DNA of 21,526 nt from JAZRUF01 sp045636205. GTDB lineage: Bacteria > Bacillota > Clostridia > Oscillospirales > JAAYXM01. Every line of letters begins with the position of its first letter. Position 1 is the first letter of the stretch. Under the pieces are notes generated by a model. That model was not told the DNA's origin. It did no database searches and saw only the letters and a list, made by a program, of their open reading frames with translations. The DNA is taken from positions 1 to 21,526 of the forward strand of contig JAZTXE010000048.1 of NCBI GenBank assembly GCA_045636205.1, read 5' to 3'. The translations under genes were made by a program, and so were the position numbers. This document shows, one piece after another, positions 6,725 through 15,005 of the stretch.

Positions 6725-6875
6725 TTATTAACCTGTACACACTCCCCTACCCCTAATGGTATGCAGAACTTTTTAAACCACCATATTTTGTTTCATAACC
6801 GCAAAAAACAGAAACTACACCACCGGAATGAACTAGAATCAAATTCAGCGAAATAACGAACAGATTTCTCTTGAC
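6725..6875. other. Non-coding stretch between proC control region and fba terminator
   Basis: This is the remainder of a 350-bp gap (6582-6931). I find no start codon with a ribosome binding site, no tRNA fold and no recognisable protein remnant. A short open frame reads across it on the - strand but runs through the fba terminator and out of frame into fba, so I do not call it. A C-rich stretch (ctcccctacccc, 6743-6754) stands out from the AT-rich surroundings without an explanation. Confidence 0.5.
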
Positions 6876-6880
6876 AAGCA

Positions 6881-6915
6881 AAAAAGCACCGCAGTTTTCT
6901 AAACTGCGGTGCTTT
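6881..6915 (-). terminator. Strong intrinsic terminator after fba
   Basis: On the - strand AAAGCACCGCAGTTT (6915-6901 transcribed) pairs perfectly over 15 bp with the arm at 6897-6883 around a 3-base loop. The T-run continues to 6881. It lies 16 bases after the fba stop and should isolate fba from proC. Confidence 0.93.
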
Positions 6916-6931
6916 AGGCATATTCGATATG

Positions 6932-7861
6932 TTAGATTTTGTCGTTGCTGCCCAGAACGTTGATGATCTTGTGTTTAACAAGCTCTTTAATGTTTGCACG
7001 AGCCGGAGAGAGATACTGACGCGGGTCAAAATGATCCGGATGCTGGTTGAAGTACTCACGAACAGTACCGGTCATAGCAAGACGCAGGTCAGAGTCGATA
7101 TTGATCTTACATACTGCAGAGCGTGCTGCCTGACGGAGCATATCTTCCGGAACGCCCTGTGCACCCGGCATATTTCCGCCGTTTGCATTAATCATTTCAA
7201 CATACTTCGGGATAACAGAAGATGCGCCGTGAAGAACTATCGGGAAGTTCGGCAAACGCTTGGAAACCTCATCAAGGATGTCAAAGCGGAGTCTTGGCTC
7301 ACCTTTGAACTTGAATGCGCCGTGGCTGGTTCCGATAGCGATTGCCAGTGAATCAACACCGGTACGCTCAACGAACTCCTGAACCTCAGCCGGGTTTGTA
7401 AACTGAGCATCCTCAGCTGCAACATTGACATCGTCCTCGATGCCCGCGAGCTTACCGAGCTCACCCTCTACAACAACGCCATGAGCGTGTGCATAGTCAA
7501 CAACCTGCTTGGTAAGAGCGATATTCTCCTCGAAGGAGTACTTGGAACCGTCAATCATAACGGAAGTGAATCCGCCGTCGATGCAGGATTTGCAAATCTC
7601 AAAGCTGTCACCATGGTCGAGGTGAACACAAATCGGAAGATCGGTATCTTCGATTGCAGCTTCGATGAGCTTCATGAGGTATACGTGCTTTGCATACTTT
7701 CTTGCACCTGCGGAAACCTGAAGAATCAGCGGAGAGTTAACCTCTTTAGCTGCTTCGGTGATCCCCTGCACGATTTCCATGTTATTGACGTTGAATGCGC
7801 CAATAGCATAGCCGCCTTCATAGGCCTTTTTGAACATTTCAGTTGAAGTTACGAGTGGCAT
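6932..7861 (-). CDS. fba: Class II fructose-1,6-bisphosphate aldolase
   Basis: This zinc-dependent aldolase interconverts fructose-1,6-bisphosphate with dihydroxyacetone phosphate and glyceraldehyde-3-phosphate in glycolysis and gluconeogenesis. The 309 residues show the family landmarks: HLDHGDS (80-86) with the catalytic Asp82 and zinc ligand His83, VVEGELGKLAG (130-140) with Glu134, IGTSHGAFK (176-184) with His180, and VLHGASS (209-215) with His211. It starts at ATG with CTCCTTT (complement AAAGGAG, 7873-7879) 11 bases upstream. It is a single-gene unit with its own promoter and a strong terminator, as suits a highly expressed glycolytic gene. The gene is richer in C-ending codons than its neighbours, also consistent with high expression. 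Confidence 0.97.
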   Translation of the reverse strand: MPLVTSTEMFKKAYEGGYAIGAFNVNNMEIVQGITEAAKEVNSPLILQVSAGARKYAKHVYLMKLIEAAIEDTDLPICVHLDHGDSFEICKSCIDGGFTSVMIDGSKYSFEENIALTKQVVDYAHAHGVVVEGELGKLAGIEDDVNVAAEDAQFTNPAEVQEFVERTGVDSLAIAIGTSHGAFKFKGEPRLRFDILDEVSKRLPNFPIVLHGASSVIPKYVEMINANGGNMPGAQGVPEDMLRQAARSAVCKINIDSDLRLAMTGTVREYFNQHPDHFDPRQYLSPARANIKELVKHKIINVLGSNDKI

Positions 7862-7895
7862 TTATAAAACATCTCCTTTAAAACTTTTCGTCAAT

Positions 7896-7924
7896 ATTTT
7901 ATCAATTTTATTCAATAAAATCAA
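7896..7924 (-). promoter_or_regulatory. Sigma-A type promoter of fba
   Basis: On the - strand TTGATT (7924-7919) and TAAAAT (7901-7896) are 17 bases apart in an AT-rich tract with repeated TTTTATTCAA-like words. The leader would be about 30 bases and ends in the AAAGGAG site. Between it and the end of the preceding acetyltransferase gene (8003) I see no convincing terminator, so some readthrough from the large upstream cluster is possible. Confidence 0.7.
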
Positions 7925-8002
7925 GTACCTTTGGAAAAAACAAGTAATTACACCAATCTTGGCAAAATAAAGCGTTTTGTTTCTGTACATTTCGCCCTAA
8001 AA

Positions 8003-8446
8003 TTATATGGTCTTTTCCATTATCAGAACGTCTTTTTTGTTTTTAAATCCTAACATACCGTAGAAAGCCTCGGCCAAGCGTGAATATTCCATGGAAATTT
8101 GCATACGGTAAATGTTGTGTTTTTTGAGTTCCTCGGTAAGATGCTCCAAGGCTTTGAATGCAAGCTCGTTTCCATGCATGGTAGCCTGGAAACAAACATC
8201 AGTCAAAAGAAAATCATACGTACCGTCAGCTCTTGCATCTGTATGCCCCATCAGAAAACCGCCCGGCAATCCGTTTTCGTTAAGTACGATATAGCCTGTA
8301 AACCCCACTTTTTTTACCTCGGCAGAAAGTCTTGCATATGCAGTCGAATACGTCCATTCAAGGTTCCACGGATCCTTAGTGAAAATATCCAGATAAAGCA
8401 TCGCGGCATTTTTTACATTGTCCAAGTTAATAGGTATATATCTCAT
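8003..8446 (-). CDS. GNAT-family N-acetyltransferase
   Basis: The 147-residue product fits a single GNAT domain that would transfer an acetyl group from acetyl-CoA to an unknown amine. The opening (FTKDPWNLEWTYSTAYARL, 22-40) matches a recognisable GNAT subgroup with a PWN-x-x-W-T motif. The end (RLAEAFYGMLGFKNK) is the conserved C-terminal strand-helix region. The acetyl-CoA binding loop is degenerate: where Q/R-x-x-G-x-G/A is usual, the segment reads QATMHGNE, so cofactor binding may be altered. It starts at ATG with AGGAGG 8 bases upstream, 48 bp after polC on the same strand, and probably ends the long pyrH-polC cluster. Its substrate cannot be inferred. Confidence 0.8.
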   Translation of the reverse strand: MRYIPINLDNVKNAAMLYLDIFTKDPWNLEWTYSTAYARLSAEVKKVGFTGYIVLNENGLPGGFLMGHTDARADGTYDFLLTDVCFQATMHGNELAFKALEHLTEELKKHNIYRMQISMEYSRLAEAFYGMLGFKNKKDVLIMEKTI

Positions 8447-8494
8447 GTCGTCACCCTCCTACTAAGTATTGTCATTTATTGCGCCGAATATGTA

Positions 8495-11400
8495 TTAAAA
8501 CAAGGACATCTGACTGCTCTTTGGTATATTGCCGAGTGCACCGTTTTCTTCCAAAAGCTCTACCACCGCTTTTGACACCTTAGCGCATCGACTTTGAATC
8601 TCTTCTACTGATAAAAATTCGCGTATTTTTCTTTGCTCCATTATGCTTCGTGCCGCAACTTCACCTAATCCCGGAATAGATGTAAACGGCGGAAGAAGTC
8701 CGTCATCTGTAATTATAAAGTCAACCGCATCGGATTTATAAAGGTCAATATCCTCAAACTTAAAGCCTCTTCGATAAAACTCATGGCAGACTTCAAGCGT
8801 TACAAGCATGTCCTTTTCCGCAGCAGATATTTTTTCGCGGCGCGAAAGCTCTTCGATTTTACTTACGACAACATTATCCCCACGTGTCATAACTGATGCG
8901 TCAAACCCTTTTGCTCGTATTGAAAAATATGCAGAATAAAATGCTTTCGGCTGATGAACTTTAAACCACGCTATACGGAATGCCATCATAACGTACGCAA
9001 CCGCGTGAGCCTTCGGGAACATGTACTTAATCTTTTTGCACGAATCAATATACCATTCAGGTACATCATGCGCGCGCATCTCATCTTCCCACTCAGGTTT
9101 TAATCCTTTTCCTTTTCGCACGCTCTCCATAATAGTAAAGGAAAGTTTTGGCTGCACACCTTTTGATATTAGATAAAGCATTATATCGTCACGCGCGCAA
9201 ATAACCTGCTTAAGAGTCGCAACTTTATTTTGCACCAAAGTCTGCGCATTGTCAAGCCATACGTCAGTTCCGTGTGACAGACCTGAAATTCTTACCAATT
9301 CATCAAATGTCTTAGGTTGAGTATCGATAAGCATTTCACGTACAAATTTAGTACCAAACTCCGGAATTGCAACTGATCCGGTAACACCCAGCAGTGGGTC
9401 TTCGTCTATACCCAGTGCTTTTATCGACGTAAATATACTCATCGTTTCCGGGTCATCAAGCGGTATCTTTTTTGCATCTACTCCGGTCAGATTCTCAAGC
9501 ATTCGTATCATCGTCGGGTCGTCGTGTCCGAGAAGATCAAGCTTGAGAAGATTATCATGTATGGAATGATAATCAAAATGCGTTGTAATAATATCCGTGG
9601 TCTGGTCGTCCGCCGGATGTTGGACCGGAGTAAAATCATATATTTCCTTTTCACGCGGAACTATCATAACACCGCCCGGATGCTGACCGGTTGTGCGTTT
9701 AATACCGGTGCAACCGACCGCCAAACGATTTTCTTCGGCTTTCGATACGGTTATCCCGCGTTCATCCAGATATTTTTTAGCGTAACCGTATGCAGTTCTG
9801 TCCATAACCGCACTTATAGTTCCTGCGCGGAAAACGTGCCCTTCGCCGAATATCTCTATAGTTTGTTTATGCGCTTTGGACTGATATTCACCGGAAAAGT
9901 TAAGGTCTATATCAGGTGCCTTGTCACCGTCAAAACCAAGGAATGTAGCAAAAGGAATGTCAAAACCGTCTTTAAGATATGGTGTGCCACAGTTTTCACA
10001 CACCCTGTCTTCCATGTCCACTCCTGCACCAAAGCCCATATTCTCCATGAAAACCGAGTTTTTGCACTTGGGACATCTGTAATGCGGCGGAAGTGCGTTA
10101 ACCTCGGTTATCCCCGAAAGAAACGCCACGAAAGACGATCCAACCGAACCACGTGAACCAACCAGGTATCCATCCTGATTGGAGCGGTAAACAAGCTTTT
10201 GCGCTATCATATACATAACATCAAAGCCGTGGGTTGTTATCTTATCAAGTTCATAGTCCATACGCTCTTTTACTATCGGCGGAAGGTCTTCGCCGTAAAG
10301 CTCATGAACTCTGTTGTGGCACATGGAAATGAGTTCTTCTTTTGAGCCCTCGATAGAAGGCGGGTACTGTTCTTTAGGAATCGGAAGAATATCATCACAC
10401 CAATCCGCTATCATATTTGTGTTTTCGACAACAGCTTTATATGCAACGTCCTCTCCTAAATACGAAAACTCCTCAAGCATTTCATCAGTCGTCTTTAAAT
10501 AAAGTGGTGCCTGATTATCCGCATCACTAAATCCCTGCCCTGCCATAAGCACACGGCGATAAACCTCGTCATGCGGGTCGAGGAAATGAACGTCACCCGT
10601 TGCAACAATCGGAAGGTTTAATTTATCCGCCAAGTTCACAATTGTACGGTTAAAATTGCGAATATCCTCCATTGAGGATACAATCCCCTTCGGAACCATA
10701 AAAGCGTTGTTTCCCAGAGGCTGAATTTCCAGATAATCATAGTACTTTGCAATCTCAAGAAGCTCTTCCTCCGGTTGCCCGGCAACAACAGCATTGTAAA
10801 GTTCTCCGGCTTCACATGCGGAGCCAATGATCAAACCTTCCCTGTATTCGTCCAGAACACTGCGCGGAATGATAGGTCTCTTTTTAAAATATTTAAGATG
10901 CGCCAGTGAAACGAGTTTGTATAAATTTTTAAGTCCTGTGTAGTTTTTTACCAGGATAATCATATGATATGGGCGCGTTTTTGCCGGCATTGCACCATCG
11001 GGTGTCAGTCCGGTCAAATCCAAATTAAGTTCTGATAAAGAAGACGTATTACACTTTTCCTTTAACATCTCAAAAAAACGCGCAAGCATATATGCAACAG
11101 TAGCTGCGTCATCTGACGCTCTGTGATGTTGGAAGCTTGGAAGCTTAAGCGCCGCTGCAACAATATTAAGCTTGTGCTTATCAAGATTAGGCATAAGCGC
11201 ACGCGCCATTGCAAGTGAATCAAGATAGACAAAATTATAATTTATACCTAATCTGTCGCACGCAACTTTTAAAAAGCCTATATCAAACTCGGCATTATGC
11301 GCAGCTAAGACGCGGTTTCCGACAAAATCCAGAAACGACTTCAGTGCCACATCAATAGTAGGCGCATCCTTGACCGTTGCATCGGATATACCTGTAAGCT

Positions 11401-12829
11401 CAGTTATCTTCTCAGGTATGTGCTTTTGCGGGTTTACATACGTATGAAATGTCTCAGCAAGCTCACCGTTTCGCAATACAGTTGCTGCAATTTCGGTTAT
11501 CGCTTCAGTTTTATTATTAAGTCCAGTAGTTTCAATGTCAAAGCATACGATATCATCTTCAAGGCGTTGCTCGGATTTTCCGGTCAGCGCACGTACAGAA
11601 GCCTGATTATTTACAAAATAAGCTTCAACACCATATATAATTTTAATCTCATGTTTTTTCGCCGCGTTCATAGCATCCGGATATGCCTGAACCACACCGT
11701 GGTCGGTAATTGCAATAGCTTTGTGTCCCCATTTTGCGGCGCGCTCTATCAAATCTTTTGTAGAGGTCATTCCGTCCATCGCGGACATATTTGTATGCAT
11801 GTGTAGCTCAACACGTTTATTCTCAGAATTATCAGCCCTCTCCTTTTTCTTTCCGAGAAGCATATTCTGAGCTTTCAGGACGGTGTCCTGCGCATATCTG
11901 TCATATGTCATGCTGCCGTGAACAATAACATGTTTTCCGGGTTTTACCGCATCCATTATTTCTTTAGCTTCATCCTGAGATGCTATTTTATTTACACGTA
12001 CAGAACCCGTGTAATCGGTAATATCAAAACTAAGACGCCAGAAATCCCTTGCAGGTATTTCCTTATGGTCAACCGCGAAGATATCACCTTCAACGGTTAC
12101 TTTACCAAACTCATCGTCTGCAATATCTTCAATTTTCACAATTTCGCCTATTTGCGGTTTGCCGAAAACAACATCGTTTTCAACTTTTTTTAGGCGTGCT
12201 GCTCGGAAATCGCGCTGTTCGGGTCTCTTTTCGCGAGGTACTGACGGCTTTGCGACTTGCTGGGTCACCGCTTCAGCTGCAGCTTTGGCGTTTTCCTCCG
12301 CGATTTTAGCGTGAAGACTTTCCATTTCAATGCGTTTTTTCTCTGCCTCAGCGGCATCCGTAACAAAATCAACCGCGACGGAAAGGTTAAACTCTTCATA
12401 TATCCAGCGCTTAATATCCACGGCACAAGGTTTTAAAAACTCCTGACCGCCCATAGACAAAGAAAACAAAAGTACTTTTCCGTCAAAGGTAACCGCCGCA
12501 TCGCTCAAATACCCACGTGCAGCCGGATAAGCCATAACAATCCTGTCAATAAGACATTTGAAGTATTCATCTCCCAACATAGACTCGGGATATTTAGGCT
12601 CTATCGTGACCTTTGAAAGCCCATATTTGGTTTTTATCATCTCCTGCGCTTTCTCAATCAAGGCAGGTGCGCAGATACATGGAAGTTTTATTGCGGTTTT
12701 TAGCGTCTTTTTATCTTTATCTATGACAGTTCCCTCTACAATTCCTTCATGGAATATAGGACGTAATTGACCTTCTCTGTCACTGATTGAAAAGATATCA
12801 AAGAGCGTAATCGTCTTGTTAGACTCCAC
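8495..12829 (-). CDS. polC: DNA polymerase III PolC, Gram-positive type alpha subunit
   Basis: PolC is the main replicative polymerase of low-GC Gram-positives, with built-in 3'-5' proofreading. The 1444 residues match the usual length (about 1440). Order: N-terminal domain with an Ala/Glu/Lys-rich helical linker (about 165-195); OB fold (about 225-330); PHP domain starting RVELHMHTNMS with His343 and His345; inserted DnaQ-like exonuclease beginning FDIETTG (Asp431, Glu433) and including AAHNAEFD and HHRASDDAA; the rest of PHP; polymerase core with a zinc ribbon (Cys919, 922, 944, 947) and APDIDLNF with catalytic Asp973 and Asp975; C-terminal QMSLF, a beta-clamp binding motif. It starts at GTG with AAAGGGG 7 bases before, overlapping the end of ispG by 11 bp, which implies coupled translation. 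The usual proS neighbour is absent. Confidence 0.98.
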   Translation of the reverse strand: MESNKTITLFDIFSISDREGQLRPIFHEGIVEGTVIDKDKKTLKTAIKLPCICAPALIEKAQEMIKTKYGLSKVTIEPKYPESMLGDEYFKCLIDRIVMAYPAARGYLSDAAVTFDGKVLLFSLSMGGQEFLKPCAVDIKRWIYEEFNLSVAVDFVTDAAEAEKKRIEMESLHAKIAEENAKAAAEAVTQQVAKPSVPREKRPEQRDFRAARLKKVENDVVFGKPQIGEIVKIEDIADDEFGKVTVEGDIFAVDHKEIPARDFWRLSFDITDYTGSVRVNKIASQDEAKEIMDAVKPGKHVIVHGSMTYDRYAQDTVLKAQNMLLGKKKERADNSENKRVELHMHTNMSAMDGMTSTKDLIERAAKWGHKAIAITDHGVVQAYPDAMNAAKKHEIKIIYGVEAYFVNNQASVRALTGKSEQRLEDDIVCFDIETTGLNNKTEAITEIAATVLRNGELAETFHTYVNPQKHIPEKITELTGISDATVKDAPTIDVALKSFLDFVGNRVLAAHNAEFDIGFLKVACDRLGINYNFVYLDSLAMARALMPNLDKHKLNIVAAALKLPSFQHHRASDDAATVAYMLARFFEMLKEKCNTSSLSELNLDLTGLTPDGAMPAKTRPYHMIILVKNYTGLKNLYKLVSLAHLKYFKKRPIIPRSVLDEYREGLIIGSACEAGELYNAVVAGQPEEELLEIAKYYDYLEIQPLGNNAFMVPKGIVSSMEDIRNFNRTIVNLADKLNLPIVATGDVHFLDPHDEVYRRVLMAGQGFSDADNQAPLYLKTTDEMLEEFSYLGEDVAYKAVVENTNMIADWCDDILPIPKEQYPPSIEGSKEELISMCHNRVHELYGEDLPPIVKERMDYELDKITTHGFDVMYMIAQKLVYRSNQDGYLVGSRGSVGSSFVAFLSGITEVNALPPHYRCPKCKNSVFMENMGFGAGVDMEDRVCENCGTPYLKDGFDIPFATFLGFDGDKAPDIDLNFSGEYQSKAHKQTIEIFGEGHVFRAGTISAVMDRTAYGYAKKYLDERGITVSKAEENRLAVGCTGIKRTTGQHPGGVMIVPREKEIYDFTPVQHPADDQTTDIITTHFDYHSIHDNLLKLDLLGHDDPTMIRMLENLTGVDAKKIPLDDPETMSIFTSIKALGIDEDPLLGVTGSVAIPEFGTKFVREMLIDTQPKTFDELVRISGLSHGTDVWLDNAQTLVQNKVATLKQVICARDDIMLYLISKGVQPKLSFTIMESVRKGKGLKPEWEDEMRAHDVPEWYIDSCKKIKYMFPKAHAVAYVMMAFRIAWFKVHQPKAFYSAYFSIRAKGFDASVMTRGDNVVVSKIEELSRREKISAAEKDMLVTLEVCHEFYRRGFKFEDIDLYKSDAVDFIITDDGLLPPFTSIPGLGEVAARSIMEQRKIREFLSVEEIQSRCAKVSKAVVELLEENGALGNIPKSSQMSLF

Positions 12830-13904
12830 AGTTTATCCCCTTTTCTATTTCGCGGCTTTCTTCTTCAGCCAACTTGACAAGTTCATCTACTATTTCTGAC
12901 ATGGGAACTTTCTTTATTATCTCGCCTTTACGGAAAAGAAGTCCTTCGCGGTTTCCACCTGCCATGCCAACGTCCGCCTCACGTGCTTCACCGGGACCGT
13001 TTACTGCGCATCCCATAACCGCAACTTTCATCGGAGTATGTATTTTCTTAAGGCGTTTTTCAATTTCAGCTGCGATAGGAACCAAATCAATTCTGCATCT
13101 TCCGCAAGTCGGGCATGAAACAATCTCAACACCCTCGCGTCTTATTCCGCAAACGGATAATATAGCTTTTGCCGCCTCAATTTCCTCCTCGGGTGCTGCA
13201 GTCAGTGACACGCGAATAGTATCACCTATTCCGTCGCACAGCAGGCTTCCGATTCCTACCGCGGATTTTACTGTACCCATATAAGCCGTCCCCGCCTCGG
13301 TAACACCCAAATGCAGCGGATAATCCGTCTTTTCGGCAAGCAGACGATACGCTTCAACAGTTGTGCGAACATCAGACGCTTTAAGAGATACGCAAATATC
13401 GTCAAAATCGCAATCATTTAAAATTCGTATATGACCCAAAGCGGACTCCACCATAGCCTGAGCACACGGTGCACCGTACTTTTTCAAAAGCTCCGGTTCA
13501 AGCGAACCGCCGTTTACACCTATCCGGATAGGTATTTCGCGTTCTTTACAAGCGGTAACAACTTGACTGACTCGCGTATAATCACCGATATTGCCGGGGT
13601 TAATTCTTATTTTATCCACCCCTGCATCAGCAGCCGCAAGCGCTAAACGGTAATCAAAATGGATATCTGCAACAAGCGGAAGTTTAGTTTTCTTTTTTAT
13701 TTCACCAATTGCCTGCGCGGCTTGCAAATCCACAACTGCCAGACGCACTATCTGGCATCCTGCATCATACAAACGGTCAATTTGAGCACATGTGGATGCA
13801 ACATCGCGCGTATCAGTATTACACATAGATTGAATTGAGACCGGCGCATTGCCTCCTATGAGGATATTGCCGGCTTTGATTTGTTTTGAAAAGCGTCTTT
13901 CCAT
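12819..13904 (-). CDS. ispG: 4-hydroxy-3-methylbut-2-enyl diphosphate synthase (flavodoxin/ferredoxin)
   Basis: IspG (GcpE) converts methylerythritol cyclodiphosphate to HMBPP with a [4Fe-4S] cluster, the penultimate MEP-pathway step. From ATG 13904 the protein has 361 residues and begins MERRFSKQIKAGNILIGG, the usual N-terminus. Cluster ligands are Cys264 and Cys267 (SCPTCGRC) and Cys299 in GCAVNGPGEA with Glu306 following, matching the family pattern. The frame is open to a TTG at 13940 but that has no ribosome binding site; the ATG has GTGGAG close upstream (4-base gap). It overlaps polC by 11 bp and follows rseP. With dxr in the same cluster, two MEP-pathway enzymes feed UppS. Confidence 0.96.
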   Translation of the reverse strand: MERRFSKQIKAGNILIGGNAPVSIQSMCNTDTRDVASTCAQIDRLYDAGCQIVRLAVVDLQAAQAIGEIKKKTKLPLVADIHFDYRLALAAADAGVDKIRINPGNIGDYTRVSQVVTACKEREIPIRIGVNGGSLEPELLKKYGAPCAQAMVESALGHIRILNDCDFDDICVSLKASDVRTTVEAYRLLAEKTDYPLHLGVTEAGTAYMGTVKSAVGIGSLLCDGIGDTIRVSLTAAPEEEIEAAKAILSVCGIRREGVEIVSCPTCGRCRIDLVPIAAEIEKRLKKIHTPMKVAVMGCAVNGPGEAREADVGMAGGNREGLLFRKGEIIKKVPMSEIVDELVKLAEEESREIEKGINCGV

Positions 13905-13949
13905 AAAGCTCCACTTAGCCTTTCTTTTTATAAATTCCAAGACAAATTG

Positions 13950-14969
13950 TTATATTCCGAAGACTCTGAGAATGTCATTGAAGCTAACAAGTGCCATCAA
14001 AAGCAAAAGTAAAATTAATCCTGCACCGTGAACATATGCTTCATACTTAGGTGATATCGGTTTGCGTCTTATAAGCTCAATTAAAAGAAACAGAAGTCGT
14101 CCTCCGTCAAGTGCAGGCAGCGGAAGCAGATTCATAAGTCCCAGATTTATCGAAATAAACGCAACCAAGAACCACAGTGAAAACATAGAAACCTTAGCAG
14201 TGTTAACCATCATCTGCCCGATACCTATAGGACCTGACATTTCCTTTATTGAAGCTCCGCCGGTTATAAGGTCAACTATTCCGACTTTTACCAACCGCAT
14301 AAGGTTATATGCGTTTTGGAAAACAAACTTGATTTTATTTATAAAGCTTGTTTTTTGGATGGCAAATATTGTATTATCCGCCAATACGCTTTCAATACCG
14401 TCAGGAACATTTGAAAGTGTAATTTTATCTCCGTTTCGTATTACGATAATTTCATGTCCTGCATCTTCTTTCGTGCGCTGCAGACCAACCAAAATATCAT
14501 TGCACATATGAACGCGGTATCCGTCGACACGCCAGATGGTATCACCGGGCAGAAGTCCACTCTCTTCAACTGCGGCATTCTGCTCGGGCAGTGTGGCAAT
14601 AGTTGGCGTATACCATCCTTTGGTAGGTGCAAAGAGTATCGCAAGTACAACAAGACCTACGATTAAGTTCATTATAGAGCCAGCAGCTACGATAAGAAAT
14701 CTGCGCCACAGCGGTTTTGACTGGAACGAACCCGGGTCATCAGACTCACCGTCCTCACCTTCCATTGCACAATAACCGCCAAAAGGAATAATCCTGAGTG
14801 CGTAAAGTGTCTCACCCTTTTGCTTTTTGAATATAGCAGGACCCATTCCTATAGCAAATTCATTGACGCGAACGCCGGAGAGTTTTGCCGTAATAAAATG
14901 CCCCAGTTCATGGAACATAATCAACATTCCGAAAACTAAAATTACAAGTAGGATGTATAAAATATTAAT
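13950..14969 (-). CDS. rseP: RseP/RasP-type site-2 intramembrane metalloprotease, apparent ATT start
   Basis: This membrane zinc protease cleaves transmembrane segments such as anti-sigma factors and signal peptide remnants. With an ATT start at 14969 it has 339 residues, begins MNILYILLVILVFG and reaches HELGH (20-24, zinc His20 and His24, catalytic Glu21) at the expected place in the first membrane segment. A PDZ domain follows (about 110-190), then NLLPLPALDGGR, the second catalytic segment with the LDG aspartate, and a C-terminal membrane helix. The first ATG (14927) would delete most of the first helix and has no Shine-Dalgarno. The ATT has AGGTGA (14981-14976) 6 bases upstream, and an in-frame TGA at 14978-14976 excludes any longer start. 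It lies between dxr (36 bp) and ispG (45 bp). Confidence 0.93.
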   Translation of the reverse strand: MNILYILLVILVFGMLIMFHELGHFITAKLSGVRVNEFAIGMGPAIFKKQKGETLYALRIIPFGGYCAMEGEDGESDDPGSFQSKPLWRRFLIVAAGSIMNLIVGLVVLAILFAPTKGWYTPTIATLPEQNAAVEESGLLPGDTIWRVDGYRVHMCNDILVGLQRTKEDAGHEIIVIRNGDKITLSNVPDGIESVLADNTIFAIQKTSFINKIKFVFQNAYNLMRLVKVGIVDLITGGASIKEMSGPIGIGQMMVNTAKVSMFSLWFLVAFISINLGLMNLLPLPALDGGRLLFLLIELIRRKPISPKYEAYVHGAGLILLLLLMALVSFNDILRVFGI

Positions 14970-14975
14970 GGCAGA

Positions 14976-14981
14976 TCACCT
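14976..14981 (-). promoter_or_regulatory. Shine-Dalgarno that decides the rseP start
   Basis: AGGTGA on the - strand lies 6 bases before the ATT at 14969-14967, ideal spacing. No ATG, GTG or TTG occurs in the rseP frame between the upstream stop (14978-14976) and the internal ATG at 14927, and there is no ribosome binding site in front of that ATG. Confidence 0.7.
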
Positions 14982-15005
14982 ATCCTTTTCTTCTCCAAGA
15001 AAAAT

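Noticed and set aside
6793..7059. 88-codon frame on the - strand across the fba 3' end and its terminator
   Set aside because: It reads fba in another frame, then runs through the terminator stem into non-coding DNA, with no start signal or similarity that I recognise.
9524..10156. 210-codon open frame on the + strand inside polC
   Set aside because: It is antisense to the conserved zinc ribbon and catalytic region of PolC; its composition is that of a shadow frame with no family resemblance.
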